From positions 130,769 to 194,768 of the forward strand of contig NZ_RJOB01000004.1 of assembly GCF_003943935.1 (NCBI RefSeq): DNA of 64,000 nt. Direction: 5' to 3'. Below are positions 51,523-60,543 of the stretch, piece by piece. Every line of letters starts with the position of its first letter. Within the stretch, counting starts at the first letter, position 1. The notes under the pieces were generated by a model. It was not told the origin of the DNA, ran no database searches, and saw only the letters and a program-made list of their open reading frames with translations. The translations under genes and the position numbers were made by a program. Source of the DNA: Streptococcus mitis. GTDB lineage: Bacteria; Bacillota; Bacilli; Lactobacillales; Streptococcaceae.

Positions 51523-52545
51523 ATGATTAATCAAATTTATCAACTAACTAAGCCTAAGTTTATCAATGTCAAATACCAGGAAGAGGCTATTGACCAAGAG
51601 AATCATATCCTCATCCGCCCTAATTATATGGCTGTCTGTCATGCGGATCAGCGTTACTACCAAGGAAAACGTGATCCCAAGATTTTGAATAAAAAGCTTC
51701 CAATGGCAATGATTCACGAGTCATGTGGAACCGTTATTTCTGACCCGACAGGAACCTACGAGGTTGGTCAAAAAGTTGTCATGATTCCCAATCAGCCTCC
51801 TATGCAGAGTGATGAAGAATTCTATGAGAACTACATGACAGGGACCCATTTCTTGTCTAGTGGCTTTGATGGCTTTATGAGAGAGTTTGTTTCTCTCCCT
51901 AAAGACCGTGTGGTGGCTTATGATGCTATCGAAGACACGGTTGCAGCGATTACAGAGTTTGTCAGTGTTGGTATGCATGCCATGAATCGCTTATTGACCC
52001 TTGCTCATAGCAAGCGGGACCGAATCGCCGTTATCGGAGATGGAAGTTTAGCTTTTGTAGTTGCCAATATTATCAACTATACTTTGCCAGAAGCAGAGAT
52101 TGTGGTTATTGGTCGTCACTGGGAGAAATTGGAACTTTTCTCATTTGCCAAAGAATGCTACATCACTGATAATATTCCTGAAGGTTTGGACTTTGACCAT
52201 GCTTTTGAGTGTTGTGGTGGGGATGGTACTGGACCAGCTATTAATGATTTGATTCGCTATATTCGTCCTCAGGGAACGATTCTTATGATGGGAGTTAGTG
52301 AGTATAAAGTCAATATCAATACACGCGATGCCTTAGAAAAAGGCTTGCTCTTGGTTGGTTCCTCTCGTTCTGGTCGCATTGATTTTGAAAATGCAATCCA
52401 AATGATGGAAGTCAAGAAATTTGCCAATCGTCTTAAAAATATCCTTTATCTAGAAGAACCTGTAAGAGAAATTAAAGATATTCACCGTGTCTTTGCAACC
52501 GATTTAAACACAGCCTTTAAAACTGTGTTTAAGTGGGAAGTATAA
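51523..52545 (+). CDS. tarJ: Ribulose-5-phosphate reductase TarJ
   Basis: A 340-aa medium-chain alcohol dehydrogenase-type enzyme that reduces D-ribulose-5-phosphate to ribitol-5-phosphate with NADPH, supplying TarI. The cofactor fold is marked by IAVIGDGSLAFVVANII near residue 170, and zinc-site residues include CHADQRYYQ and MIHESCGTV. I start at ATG 51523 (MINQIYQLTKPKF), 4 nt after the tarI stop; the frame begins earlier but within tarI. A GTG start of licA follows after 16 nt. Confidence 0.93.
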   Translation: MINQIYQLTKPKFINVKYQEEAIDQENHILIRPNYMAVCHADQRYYQGKRDPKILNKKLPMAMIHESCGTVISDPTGTYEVGQKVVMIPNQPPMQSDEEFYENYMTGTHFLSSGFDGFMREFVSLPKDRVVAYDAIEDTVAAITEFVSVGMHAMNRLLTLAHSKRDRIAVIGDGSLAFVVANIINYTLPEAEIVVIGRHWEKLELFSFAKECYITDNIPEGLDFDHAFECCGGDGTGPAINDLIRYIRPQGTILMMGVSEYKVNINTRDALEKGLLLVGSSRSGRIDFENAIQMMEVKKFANRLKNILYLEEPVREIKDIHRVFATDLNTAFKTVFKWEV

Positions 52546-52561
52546 GTGCTGGAGGTTAATT

Positions 52562-53431
52562 GTGGAGAAAATCATTAAAGAAAAAATTTCTTCCCTACTT
52601 AGTCAAGAAGAGGAAGTCCTCAGTGTGGAACAACTGGGGGGAATGACCAATCAAAACTATTTGGCCAAAACAACAAATAAGCAGTACATTGTTAAGTTCT
52701 TTGGTAAAGGAACAGAAAAGCTGATCAATCGTCAAGATGAAAAGTACAATCTTGAACTACTAAAGGATTTAGATTTAGATGTAAAAAATTATCTTTTTGA
52801 TATTGAAGCTGGTATCAAAGTAAATGAGTATATCGAATCTGCGATTACGCTTGATTCAACGTCAATCAAAACTAAATTTGATAAAATTGCTCCCATATTA
52901 CAAACTATCCATGCTTCTGGTAAGGAATTAAGAGGAGAGTTTGCTCCTTTTGAAGAAATCAAAAAATACGAATCCTTAATTGAAGAAAAAATCCCTTATG
53001 TCAACTATGAAGCTGTTCGAGAAGAAGTCTTCTCCCTAGAGAAAAGACTGGCTGACTTAGGTGTTGACAGAAAATCTTGTCATATCGATTTGGTGCCTGA
53101 AAACTTTATCGAATCACCTCAAGGACGACTTTATCTGATTGACTGGGAATATTCATCAATGAACGATCCGATGTGGGATTTGGCTGCCCTCTTTTTAGAG
53201 TCTGAATTCACTCGTCAAGAGGAAGAAGCCTTCTTGTCTCACTATGAGAGTGAGCAAACACCTGTCTCTCGTGAAAAGATTGCCATTTATAAAATTTTAC
53301 AAGACACTATTTGGAGTCTATGGACAGTCTACAAAGAAGAGCAAGGTGCAGATTTTGGTGACTATGGTGTAAATCGTTATCAAAGAGCTGTTAAAGGTTT
53401 GGCTTATTATGGAGGTTCAGATGAAAAATAA
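52562..53431 (+). CDS. licA: Choline kinase LicA
   Basis: A 289-aa cytosolic kinase that phosphorylates imported choline. It starts at GTG 52562, with GGAGG ending 5 nt before. The kinase fold shows the Brenner motif CHIDLVPENF near residue 178 and LIDWEYSSMNDPMWDLA, a typical catalytic and metal-binding pair. It is also called pck in pneumococcus. It is the third gene of the CiaR-controlled operon, and its end overlaps the licB start by 11 nt. Confidence 0.94.
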   Translation: MEKIIKEKISSLLSQEEEVLSVEQLGGMTNQNYLAKTTNKQYIVKFFGKGTEKLINRQDEKYNLELLKDLDLDVKNYLFDIEAGIKVNEYIESAITLDSTSIKTKFDKIAPILQTIHASGKELRGEFAPFEEIKKYESLIEEKIPYVNYEAVREEVFSLEKRLADLGVDRKSCHIDLVPENFIESPQGRLYLIDWEYSSMNDPMWDLAALFLESEFTRQEEEAFLSHYESEQTPVSREKIAIYKILQDTIWSLWTVYKEEQGADFGDYGVNRYQRAVKGLAYYGGSDEK

Positions 53432-54299
53432 AAATGGAGTTTCCTTTGGTCTACTCTCAGGTGTTTTCTGGGGCTTAGGTCTAACGGTTAGTGCTTACAT
53501 CTTTTCAATTTTTACAGAATTGTCGCCCTTTGTGGTGGCCGCTGCTCATGATTTCTTGAGTATCTTTATCTTACTAGCTTTTCTTTTAGTAAAAGAAGGA
53601 AAAGTTCGTCTCTCAATTTTCTTAAATATTCGCAATGTTAGTGTTATCATCGGAGCCTTGCTAGCAGGTCCTATCGGTATGCAGGCTAACCTTTATGCGG
53701 TTAAGTATATCGGAAGTTCCTTAGCGTCATCTGTATCGGCTATCTACCCTGCAATTTCTGTTTTATTGGCTTTCTTCTTTTTGAAGCACAAGATTTCGAA
53801 AAATACTGTGTTTGGGATTGTCTTGATTATTGGAGGGATTATTGCTCAGACCTATAAGGTTGAACAGGTTAATTCCTTCTACATTGGGATTCTTTGTGCT
53901 TTAGTTTGTGCTATTGCATGGGGAAGTGAGAGTGTTCTTAGCTCTTTTGCCATGGAAAGTGAATTGAGTGAAATCGAAGCCCTCTTAATCCGTCAAGTGA
54001 CTTCATTCTTATCTTATCTTGTGATTGTGCTCTTCTCTCATCAGTCATTTGCAGAAGTGGCCAATGGACAATTGCTAGGTCTTATGATTGTTTTTGCCGC
54101 CTTTGATATGATTTCCTACTTGGCTTATTATATCGCTATCAATCGCTTGCAACCAGCGAAAGCTACAGGCTTGAATGTGAGCTATGTCGTATGGACTGTC
54201 TTGTTTGCAGTTGTTTTCTTGGGAGCACCGCTAGATATGCTGACAATTATTACGTCACTTGTTGTCATTGCTGGAGTTTATATTATTATTAAAGAATAA
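53421..54299 (+). CDS. licB: Choline permease LicB
   Basis: A 292-aa transporter of the drug/metabolite (EamA) type, with ten membrane helices in two repeats; it imports choline for LicA. The start at ATG 53421 has TTATGGAGG upstream and overlaps licA by 11 nt. The LLSGVFWGLGLTVSAYIFSI and second-repeat ALVCAIAWGSESVLSSFAM starts fit the EamA pattern. Loss of LicB limits growth on low choline in pneumococcus. Followed by licC after 11 nt. Confidence 0.93.
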   Translation: MKNKNGVSFGLLSGVFWGLGLTVSAYIFSIFTELSPFVVAAAHDFLSIFILLAFLLVKEGKVRLSIFLNIRNVSVIIGALLAGPIGMQANLYAVKYIGSSLASSVSAIYPAISVLLAFFFLKHKISKNTVFGIVLIIGGIIAQTYKVEQVNSFYIGILCALVCAIAWGSESVLSSFAMESELSEIEALLIRQVTSFLSYLVIVLFSHQSFAEVANGQLLGLMIVFAAFDMISYLAYYIAINRLQPAKATGLNVSYVVWTVLFAVVFLGAPLDMLTIITSLVVIAGVYIIIKE

Positions 54300-54310
54300 A
54301 GGAGATTCGT

Positions 54311-55000
54311 GTGAAAGCCATTATCTTAGCAGCGGGATTGGGAACTCGCTTGCGTCCTATGACTGAAAATACCCCTAAAGCCTTGGTTCAGGTTAATCAA
54401 AAACCCTTGATTGAATACCAAATTGAGTTTCTAAAAGAAAAAGGAATCAATGACATCATCATCATCGTTGGTTATCTTAAAGAACAATTTGATTACTTAA
54501 AAGAAAAATACGGTGTCCGCCTCGTTTTTAATGATAAATACGCTGAATACAATAACTTTTACTCTCTCTATCTTGTAAAAGAAGAATTAGCTAACAGCTA
54601 TGTTATTGATGCAGATAACTATCTCTTTAAAAATATGTTCCGCAATGATTTGACACGTTCGACTTATTTTAGTGTTTATCGTGAAGATTGTACCAACGAA
54701 TGGTTCTTGGTCTATGGAGATGACTACAAGGTTCAAGACATCATTGTTGATAGCAAGGCAGGTCGCATTCTTAGTGGTGTATCCTTCTGGGATGCTCCAA
54801 CAGCAGAAAAGATTGTCAGCTTTATCGACAAGGCTTATGCGAGTGGTGAATTTGTTGATCTCTATTGGGACAATATGGTTAAGGATAATATCAAAGAGTT
54901 GGATGTCTATGTTGAAGAATTAGAAGGCAATAGCATCTATGAAATCGATAGTGTCCAAGACTATCATAAATTAGAAGAAATTCTTAAAAACGAAAATTAA
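54311..55000 (+). CDS. licC: Choline-phosphate cytidylyltransferase LicC
   Basis: A 229-aa nucleotidyltransferase that forms CDP-choline from CTP and phosphocholine. It starts at GTG 54311 with AAAGGAG upstream. The sequence ILAAGLGTRLRPMTENTPKALV begins with the pyrophosphorylase signature. YNNFYSLYLVKEE and VIDADNYLF give the nucleotide- and choline-site regions known from the LicC structure. It is the last gene before a terminator, beyond which dprA has its own ComX promoter. Confidence 0.94.
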   Translation: MKAIILAAGLGTRLRPMTENTPKALVQVNQKPLIEYQIEFLKEKGINDIIIIVGYLKEQFDYLKEKYGVRLVFNDKYAEYNNFYSLYLVKEELANSYVIDADNYLFKNMFRNDLTRSTYFSVYREDCTNEWFLVYGDDYKVQDIIVDSKAGRILSGVSFWDAPTAEKIVSFIDKAYASGEFVDLYWDNMVKDNIKELDVYVEELEGNSIYEIDSVQDYHKLEEILKNEN

Positions 55001-55007
55001 AAATTCC

Positions 55008-55039
55008 AACATCTGGCTGAAATAGTCGGATGTTTTTTT
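55008..55039 (+). terminator. Terminator after licC
   Basis: AACATCTGGCT pairs with AGTCGGATGTT, followed by seven T residues. Confidence 0.85.
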
Positions 55040-55046
55040 GATTTTT

Positions 55047-55054
55047 TACGAATA
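55047..55054 (+). promoter_or_regulatory. ComX (SigX) -10 box of dprA
   Basis: TACGAATA, the combox/cin-box of late competence genes, with a T tract upstream, 34 nt before the dprA start codon. Confidence 0.92.
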
Positions 55055-55087
55055 AATAGATGAGTAGAAAAAGAAATGGAGTTATTT

Positions 55088-55936
55088 ATGAAAATTACAA
55101 ACTATCAAATCTATAAGTTAAAAAAATCAGGTTTGACCAATCAACAAATTTTAAAAGTGCTAGAATACGGTGAAAATGTCGATCAAGAACTGTTGTTGGG
55201 CGATATTGCAGATATATCAGGTTGCCGAAATCCAGCTGTTTTTATGGAACGTTATTTTCAGATAGACGATGCGCATTTGGAGAAGGAGTTTCAAAAATTC
55301 CCATCTTTCTCTATTTTAGATGACTGTTATCCTTGGGACTTGAGTGAAATTTATGATGCTCCTGTGCTTTTATTTTACAAGGGAAATCTTGATCTCTTAA
55401 AATTTCCCAAAGTAGCGGTTGTGGGTAGTCGTGCTTGTAGCAAACAGGGAGCTAAGTCAGTTGAAAAAGTCATTCAGGGCTTGGAAAATGAACTGGTTAT
55501 CGTCAGTGGCTTAGCCAAGGGTATCGATACAGCAGCTCATATGGCAGCTCTTCAGAATGGCGGAAAAACCATTGCAGTAATTGGAACAGGTCTGGATGTG
55601 TTTTATCCTAAAGCCAATAAACGCTTACAAGACTACATTGGCAATGATCATCTGGTTCTTAGTGAATATGGACCTGGTGAACAACCTCTGAAATTTCATT
55701 TTCCTGCCCGTAATCGCATCATTGCTGGACTTTGTCGAGGTGTGATTGTAGCAGAGGCCAAGATGCGTTCAGGTAGCCTTATTACCTGTGAGCGAGCAAT
55801 GGAAGAAGGCCGCGATGTCTTTGCTATTCCTGCTAGCATTTTAGATGGACTATCAGACGGTTGCCATCATTTGATCCAAGAAGGGGCAAAATTGGTCACC
55901 AGCGGGCAGGATGTTCTTGTGGAATTTGAATTTTAA
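55088..55936 (+). CDS. dprA: DNA-processing protein DprA
   Basis: A 282-aa protein that binds incoming single-stranded DNA during transformation and loads RecA; in pneumococcus it also shuts off competence by binding phosphorylated ComE. It has an N-terminal SAM-like part (residues 1-60) and a Rossmann-like domain with VAVVGSRACSKQG and IVSGLAKGIDTAAHMAAL, but no C-terminal winged helix (short form). I start it at ATG 55088; an in-frame ATG at 55076 is upstream. A ComX box shows induction as a late competence gene. A BOX element begins at its last base. Confidence 0.95.
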   Translation: MKITNYQIYKLKKSGLTNQQILKVLEYGENVDQELLLGDIADISGCRNPAVFMERYFQIDDAHLEKEFQKFPSFSILDDCYPWDLSEIYDAPVLLFYKGNLDLLKFPKVAVVGSRACSKQGAKSVEKVIQGLENELVIVSGLAKGIDTAAHMAALQNGGKTIAVIGTGLDVFYPKANKRLQDYIGNDHLVLSEYGPGEQPLKFHFPARNRIIAGLCRGVIVAEAKMRSGSLITCERAMEEGRDVFAIPASILDGLSDGCHHLIQEGAKLVTSGQDVLVEFEF

Positions 55937-56039
55937 TACTCTTCGAAAATCTCTTCAAACCACGTCAGCTTCACCTTGCCGTACTCAAGTACAGCCTGCG
56001 GCTAGCTTCCTAGTTTGCTCTTTGATTTTCATTGAGTAT
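55936..56039 (-). repeat. BOX element, copy 3 (boxC-boxA)
   Basis: 104 bp, ATACTCTTCGAAAATC to GATTTTCATTGAGTAT, without boxB, containing GTACTCAAGTAC. Directly after the dprA stop codon. Confidence 0.9.
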
Positions 56040-56040
56040 A

Positions 56041-56076
56041 AGAAGAAAGTCCGCTTACTGGACAAACTTTTCTTCT
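56041..56076 (+). terminator. Possible terminator after dprA
   Basis: AGAAGAAAGTCC pairs imperfectly with GGACAAACTTTTCTTCT. Confidence 0.45.
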
Positions 56077-56094
56077 ATATATAGGAGCTAAGTC

Positions 56095-56123
56095 TTGACA
56101 GTTATGGCAAAATGGTTTACACT
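56095..56123 (+). promoter_or_regulatory. topA promoter
   Basis: TTGACA at 56095-56100, 17-nt spacer, TACACT at 56118-56123. Confidence 0.7.
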
Positions 56124-56158
56124 TTATAAAGTTTATTACTTTGAAAAGGTGTGATACT

Positions 56159-58246
56159 GTGGCTACGGCAACAAAAAAGAAAAAATCAACAGTTAAAAAA
56201 AATCTAGTTATCGTGGAGTCGCCTGCTAAGGCGAAAACGATTGAGAAATATCTAGGCAGAAATTACAAGGTTTTAGCCAGTGTCGGGCATATCCGTGATT
56301 TGAAGAAATCCAGTATGTCCGTCGATATTGAAAATAATTATGAACCGCAATATATCAATATCAGAGGAAAAGGTCCTCTCATCAATGACTTGAAAAAAGA
56401 AGCTAAAAAAGCTAATAAAGTCTTTCTGGCGAGTGACCCGGACCGTGAAGGAGAAGCGATTTCTTGGCATTTAGCCCATATTCTCAACTTGGATGAAAAT
56501 GATGCCAACCGTGTGGTCTTCAATGAAATCACCAAGGATGCAGTCAAAAATGCATTTAAAGAACCACGCAAGATTGATATGGACTTGGTCGATGCCCAAC
56601 AGGCTCGTCGGATCTTAGACCGCTTGGTAGGCTATTCGATTTCGCCAATTTTGTGGAAGAAGGTCAAGAAGGGCTTGTCAGCAGGGCGCGTACAGTCTAT
56701 TGCCCTTAAACTCATCATTGATCGTGAGAATGAAATAAATGCTTTCCAGCCAGAGGAATACTGGACAATTGATGGCGTCTTTAAAAAGGGAACCAAGCAA
56801 TTTCAGGCTTCCTTTTATGGAGTAGATGGTAAAAAGCTAAAACTGACTAGCAATGATGAGGTCAAGGAAGTCTTGTCTCGTCTGACTGGTAAAGATTTTT
56901 CAGTGGATCAGGTAGATAAGAAAGAGCGCAAACGCAATGCTCCATTACCCTATACCACTTCATCTATGCAGATGGATGCTGCCAATAAAATCAATTTCCG
57001 TACTCGAAAAACTATGATGGTTGCTCAACAGCTCTATGAAGGGATCAATATTGGGTCTGGTGTCCAAGGTTTGATCACCTATATGCGTACCGATTCGACT
57101 CGTATCAGTCCAATAGCGCAGAACGAAGCAGCAAGTTTTATTACGGACCGTTTTGGTAGCAAGTATTCTAAGCATGGGAGCAAGGTCAAAAATGCTTCAG
57201 GTGCTCAGGATGCCCACGAGGCTATTCGTCCGTCTAGTGTCTTTAATACACCTGAAAGCATCGCTAAGTATCTGGACAAGGATCAGCTCAAGCTTTATAC
57301 TCTTATCTGGAATCGTTTTGTGGCGAGCCAGATGACAGCTGCTGTCTTTGATACCATGGCTGTTAAATTGTCTCAAAATGGAGTTCAATTTGCTGCCAAT
57401 GGTAGTCAGGTTAAGTTTGATGGTTATCTTGCCATTTATAATGATTCTGATAAGAATAAGATGTTACCAGATATGGCTGTTGGAGATATGGTCAAGCAGG
57501 TCAATAGCAAACCAGAGCAACATTTCACACAACCGCCTGCTCGCTATTCTGAAGCGACCTTGATCAAGACCTTGGAGGAAAATGGGGTTGGACGTCCATC
57601 AACCTATGCGCCAACCATTGAAACTATTCAGAAACGTTATTATGTTCGCCTTGCAGCCAAACGTTTTGAACCGACAGAGTTGGGTGAAATTGTTAACAAG
57701 CTCATCGTTGAATATTTCCCAGATATCGTAAACGTGACCTTTACAGCTGAAATGGAAGGCAAACTGGATGACGTCGAAGTCGGAAAAGAGCAGTGGCAAC
57801 GTGTCATTGATGCCTTTTACAAACCTTTCTCTAAAGAGGTTGCCAAGGCTGAAGAAGAAATGGAGAAAATCCAGATCAAGGATGAACCAGCTGGATTTGA
57901 TTGTGAAGTGTGTGGCAGTCCAATGGTTATTAAACTTGGTCGATTTGGTAAGTTCTACGCTTGTAGCAATTTCCCAGACTGTCGTCATACCCAAGCAATC
58001 GTGAAAGAGATTGGTGTTGAGTGTCCAAGCTGTCATCAGGGACAAATCATTGAGCGTAAAACCAAACGTAATCGTCTCTTCTATGGTTGCAATCGCTATC
58101 CAGAATGTGAATTTACTTCTTGGGACAAGCCTGTTGGTCGTGACTGTCCAAAATGTGGTAACTTCCTCATGGAGAAAAAAGTACGTGGTGGTGGCAAGCA
58201 GGTTGTTTGTAGCAAGGGTGACTACGAAGAAGAAAAGATTAAATAA
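56159..58246 (+). CDS. topA: DNA topoisomerase I
   Basis: A 695-aa type IA topoisomerase that relaxes negative supercoils. I start at GTG 56159; the frame opens earlier but [20 protein letters not shown] is the streptococcal N-terminus. The Toprim domain has [17 protein letters not shown] and [14 protein letters not shown]. The active-site Tyr308 lies in [10 protein letters not shown]. The C-terminus has zinc-ribbon repeats starting CEVCGS, CPSCHQ and CPKCGN. The last one is shorter, with only part of the Cys set. Promoter TTGACA/TACACT lies upstream; terminator and BOX element follow. Confidence 0.97.
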   Translation: MATATKKKKSTVKKNLVIVESPAKAKTIEKYLGRNYKVLASVGHIRDLKKSSMSVDIENNYEPQYINIRGKGPLINDLKKEAKKANKVFLASDPDREGEAISWHLAHILNLDENDANRVVFNEITKDAVKNAFKEPRKIDMDLVDAQQARRILDRLVGYSISPILWKKVKKGLSAGRVQSIALKLIIDRENEINAFQPEEYWTIDGVFKKGTKQFQASFYGVDGKKLKLTSNDEVKEVLSRLTGKDFSVDQVDKKERKRNAPLPYTTSSMQMDAANKINFRTRKTMMVAQQLYEGINIGSGVQGLITYMRTDSTRISPIAQNEAASFITDRFGSKYSKHGSKVKNASGAQDAHEAIRPSSVFNTPESIAKYLDKDQLKLYTLIWNRFVASQMTAAVFDTMAVKLSQNGVQFAANGSQVKFDGYLAIYNDSDKNKMLPDMAVGDMVKQVNSKPEQHFTQPPARYSEATLIKTLEENGVGRPSTYAPTIETIQKRYYVRLAAKRFEPTELGEIVNKLIVEYFPDIVNVTFTAEMEGKLDDVEVGKEQWQRVIDAFYKPFSKEVAKAEEEMEKIQIKDEPAGFDCEVCGSPMVIKLGRFGKFYACSNFPDCRHTQAIVKEIGVECPSCHQGQIIERKTKRNRLFYGCNRYPECEFTSWDKPVGRDCPKCGNFLMEKKVRGGGKQVVCSKGDYEEEKIK

Positions 58247-58251
58247 GAGGA

Positions 58252-58282
58252 GAGTCCTGAAAGTGAATTTCAGGCTCTTTTT
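58252..58282 (+). terminator. Terminator after topA
   Basis: GAGTCCTGAAA pairs with TTTCAGGCTC, followed by TTTTT. Confidence 0.85.
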
Positions 58283-58337
58283 GGTTAGAACTTGACAAAA
58301 TTCATCATTGTATGCGAAACTAGAAGAAGATTAATTT

Positions 58338-58441
58338 ATACTCAATGAAAATCAAAGAGCAAACTAGGAAGCTAGGCGCAGGCTATACTTGAGTATGGCA
58401 AGGCGAAGCTGACGTGGTTTGAAGAGATTTTCGAAGAGTAT
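58338..58441 (+). repeat. BOX element, copy 4 (boxA-boxC, plus orientation)
   Basis: 104 bp, ATACTCAATGAAAATCAAAG to GATTTTCGAAGAGTAT, the only copy in the plus direction; it ends 16 bp before the DUF454 gene. Confidence 0.9.
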
Positions 58442-58456
58442 TAACTAGGAGTAGTT

Positions 58457-58816
58457 ATGCGTATTATTTATCTAATTATTGGTTTTTTATCACTTGCCTT
58501 GGCTATTGTTGGGGTTGTTTTACCCTTGTTGCCAACAACGCCTTTCCTTTTGTTGTCTATTGCTTGTTTCTCTAGAAGTTCCAAGCGCTTCGAAGATTGG
58601 CTTTACCATACCAAGCTCTATCAAGCATATGTAGCTGACTTTCGTGAGACCAAGTCCATTGCGCGTGAACGAAAGAAAAAAATCATCGTATCCATCTACA
58701 TCTTGATGGGAATTTCCATTTATTTTGCACCTCTTTTACCAGTCAAAATCGGTCTAGGAGCTTTGACCATCTTTATCACCTATTATCTCTTCAAGGTCAT
58801 TCCAGACAAAGAATAG
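58457..58816 (+). CDS. DUF454/YbaN family membrane protein
   Basis: A 119-aa protein with two or three membrane helices (IIYLIIGFLSLALAIVGVVLP near the start; IVSIYILMGISIYFAPLL and GLGALTIFITYYLF later). The family signature LLPTTPFLLLSIACFSRSSKRFEDWL is present near residues 25-50. The function is not known. It starts at ATG 58457 with AGGAG; the BOX element just upstream is close to or at its promoter. Followed by a gap of about 90 nt, then cutC. Confidence 0.85.
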   Translation: MRIIYLIIGFLSLALAIVGVVLPLLPTTPFLLLSIACFSRSSKRFEDWLYHTKLYQAYVADFRETKSIARERKKKIIVSIYILMGISIYFAPLLPVKIGLGALTIFITYYLFKVIPDKE

Positions 58817-58908
58817 TTAAAATAGTAGTTATTTCCCTTGATAAAATTGAAAACATATTTACAACAATATGATATAATAAATTCAAAGTAATCTTCAAGG
58901 AGAATCAA

Positions 58909-59541
58909 ATGATTTACGAATTTTGTGCTGAAAATGTGACCTTGCTTGAAAAAGCGATGCAGGCTGGAGCTCGTCGAATCGAACTCTGTGACAATCTAGC
59001 AGTTGGTGGGACAACTCCCAGCTATGGAGTGACCAAGGTAGCGGTTGAATTGGCAGCTAACTACGATACGACCATCATGACCATGATTCGTCCACGTGGT
59101 GGCGACTTTGTCTATAATGACCTAGAAATTGCTATTATGCTAGAAGACATTCGTTTGACTGCTCAGGCTGGAAGTCAAGGGGTTGTATTTGGAGCTTTAA
59201 CTGCTGATAAGAAGTTGGATAAAGCTAATCTGGAGAAGTTAATTGCGGCATCAAAAGGGATGGAAATTGTCTTTCACATGGCCTTTGATGAATTGAGTGA
59301 TGATGATCAACTAGAAGCTATTGACTGGCTTAGTCAAGCTGGAGTCACTCGTATCCTAACTCGTGCTGGTGTGTCTGGCGATTCACTAGAGAAACGATTT
59401 GCTCACTATCACAGAATTTTGGAACATGCTAAAGGTAAAATTGAAATTCTACCAGGTGGGGGGATTGACCTTGATAACCGTCAAACCTTTATTGACCAGC
59501 TGGGCGTGACACAATTGCATGGAACTAAGGTTGTCTTTTAA
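58909..59541 (+). CDS. cutC: CutC family protein
   Basis: A 210-aa TIM-barrel protein of the CutC family. The opening YEFCAENVTLLEKAMQAGARRIELCDNL is diagnostic, with TTPSYG and PRGGDFVYND following, and VFHMAFD in the middle. It has been linked to copper homeostasis in some bacteria, but the evidence is contested. The ATG 58909 has CAAGGAGAA. It precedes a weak terminator, then a YjbR-like gene. Confidence 0.92.
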   Translation: MIYEFCAENVTLLEKAMQAGARRIELCDNLAVGGTTPSYGVTKVAVELAANYDTTIMTMIRPRGGDFVYNDLEIAIMLEDIRLTAQAGSQGVVFGALTADKKLDKANLEKLIAASKGMEIVFHMAFDELSDDDQLEAIDWLSQAGVTRILTRAGVSGDSLEKRFAHYHRILEHAKGKIEILPGGGIDLDNRQTFIDQLGVTQLHGTKVVF

Positions 59542-59553
59542 AAAATAGAAAGG

Positions 59554-59579
59554 AACTGCTAGCTTTGGGTAGCAGTTTT
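59554..59579 (+). terminator. Hairpin after cutC
   Basis: AACTGCTA, 8-nt loop, TAGCAGTT followed by TTC; weak T run, so termination may be partial. Confidence 0.6.
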
Positions 59580-59584
59580 CACTT

Positions 59585-60241
59585 ATGTTTGAAATTTTTA
59601 AATCCTATCAGTTTAATCAAGAAAAGGCTCGTGTTTATGGTTTTGTAGAAAATAGTGGAGTCTGGACCTATAGTTGCCAGATTTTGCAAGGTGACTTTGT
59701 CATGATTGTATCCATCACTGCTGATAATGTGAGTTTTCAAGTCTTTGACCAGGAGACTGGTGACCTCTATCCTCAAGTCCATATGGAAAGTTTTAAAGGA
59801 AGTTTTGTTGCAAATGTCCGTGAGACTTGTCTGGAGGTTCTTTACCAAATTAGGAAGGCTTGTTTTGATGTGCAGGATTTTATCTGCCCTCAGACTAAAC
59901 GAATCATGACTCAAGTTCAAGAAAAGTATGGTAATCAGTTGGAATATCTGTGGGAAAAATCACCTGATACGGCCGTATTACGTCATGAAGGCAATAAAAA
60001 GTGGTATGCCGTCTTGATGAAAATCTCTTGGGATAAGCTGGAAAAGGGAAGAGAAGGTCAAGTGGAAGCAGTCAATCTCAAACATGACCAAGTAGCTGAT
60101 TTGCTTTCACACAAGGGCATTTATCCAGCCTTTCATATGAATAAACGCTACTGGATTAGTGTGTCGCTTGATGATACTTTATCAGATGAAGAAGTACTGG
60201 AATTGATAGAAAGAAGTTGGAGTTTAACTATTAAAAAATGA
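59585..60241 (+). CDS. MmcQ/YjbR family protein
   Basis: A 218-aa protein. The C-terminal half (about residues 100-215) is the YjbR/CyaY-like fold (DTAVLRHEGNKKWYAVLMKI, KHDQVADLLSHKGIYPAFHMNKRYWISVSLDD). The N-terminal 95 residues are a separate beta-rich module found in streptococcal homologues. It may bind DNA, but a role is not established. No ribosome site is strong; ATG 59585 follows the cutC hairpin by 5 nt. No membrane segments. Confidence 0.8.
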   Translation: MFEIFKSYQFNQEKARVYGFVENSGVWTYSCQILQGDFVMIVSITADNVSFQVFDQETGDLYPQVHMESFKGSFVANVRETCLEVLYQIRKACFDVQDFICPQTKRIMTQVQEKYGNQLEYLWEKSPDTAVLRHEGNKKWYAVLMKISWDKLEKGREGQVEAVNLKHDQVADLLSHKGIYPAFHMNKRYWISVSLDDTLSDEEVLELIERSWSLTIKK

Positions 60242-60286
60242 AACATTTCAATAATTTTCAATTAGCAAAATATTCTTTACTGAAGA

Positions 60287-60301
60287 AATTTTCAGAAAAT
60301 A
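60287..60301. promoter_or_regulatory. CodY box before the leu operon
   Basis: AATTTTCAGAAAATA matches the CodY consensus at 14 of 15 positions and ends 11 nt before the -35. Confidence 0.88.
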
Positions 60302-60312
60302 TTGGATTTTTC

Positions 60313-60341
60313 TTGACAACTACTTTTGCCTATGCTAAAAT
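60313..60341 (+). promoter_or_regulatory. leu operon promoter
   Basis: TTGACA at 60313-60318, 17-nt spacer, TAAAAT at 60336-60341 with TGC extension. Confidence 0.85.
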
Positions 60342-60377
60342 ACTAAACAAGATATCAAACGAAGGAGAAAGTCAAAC

Positions 60378-60431
60378 ATGAAAACAGCTAAGTTTAATCA
60401 ATTTGCTTTGTTGTTGAGGTACTCGGGCTAG
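60378..60431 (+). CDS. leuL: leu leader peptide
   Basis: A 17-aa frame, MKTAKFNQFALLLRYSG, with three consecutive Leu codons (TTG TTG TTG) and AAGGAG 10 nt upstream. Stalling of ribosomes at the Leu codons when charged tRNA-Leu is scarce should favour an antiterminator. CCAAGCGGGAG (60461-60471) can pair with CTCGCTTGG (60484-60492), which would break the terminator stem that follows. This is attenuation by charged-tRNA sensing, as in the enteric leu and trp operons; its use in Gram-positive bacteria is less common, T-boxes being the usual route. Confidence 0.8.
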   Translation: MKTAKFNQFALLLRYSG

Positions 60432-60477
60432 TGCAAAATGCATTAGTCCTGTTTGGCTTACCAAGCGGGAGTAAATC

Positions 60478-60514
60478 AACATCTCGCTTGGGTTTCTGAG
60501 CGAGATGTTTTTTT
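60478..60514 (+). terminator. leu attenuator terminator
   Basis: AACATCTCGCT pairs with AGCGAGATGTT, followed by seven T residues; located between leuL and leuA and competing with the antiterminator described for leuL. Confidence 0.9.
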
Positions 60515-60543
60515 AAAACCATATTTGGAAAAGGGGAAATCTT

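Noticed and set aside
56141..56158. Upstream ATG for topA
   Set aside because: The conserved N-terminus begins at GTG 56159, with an AAGG sequence at a suitable distance.
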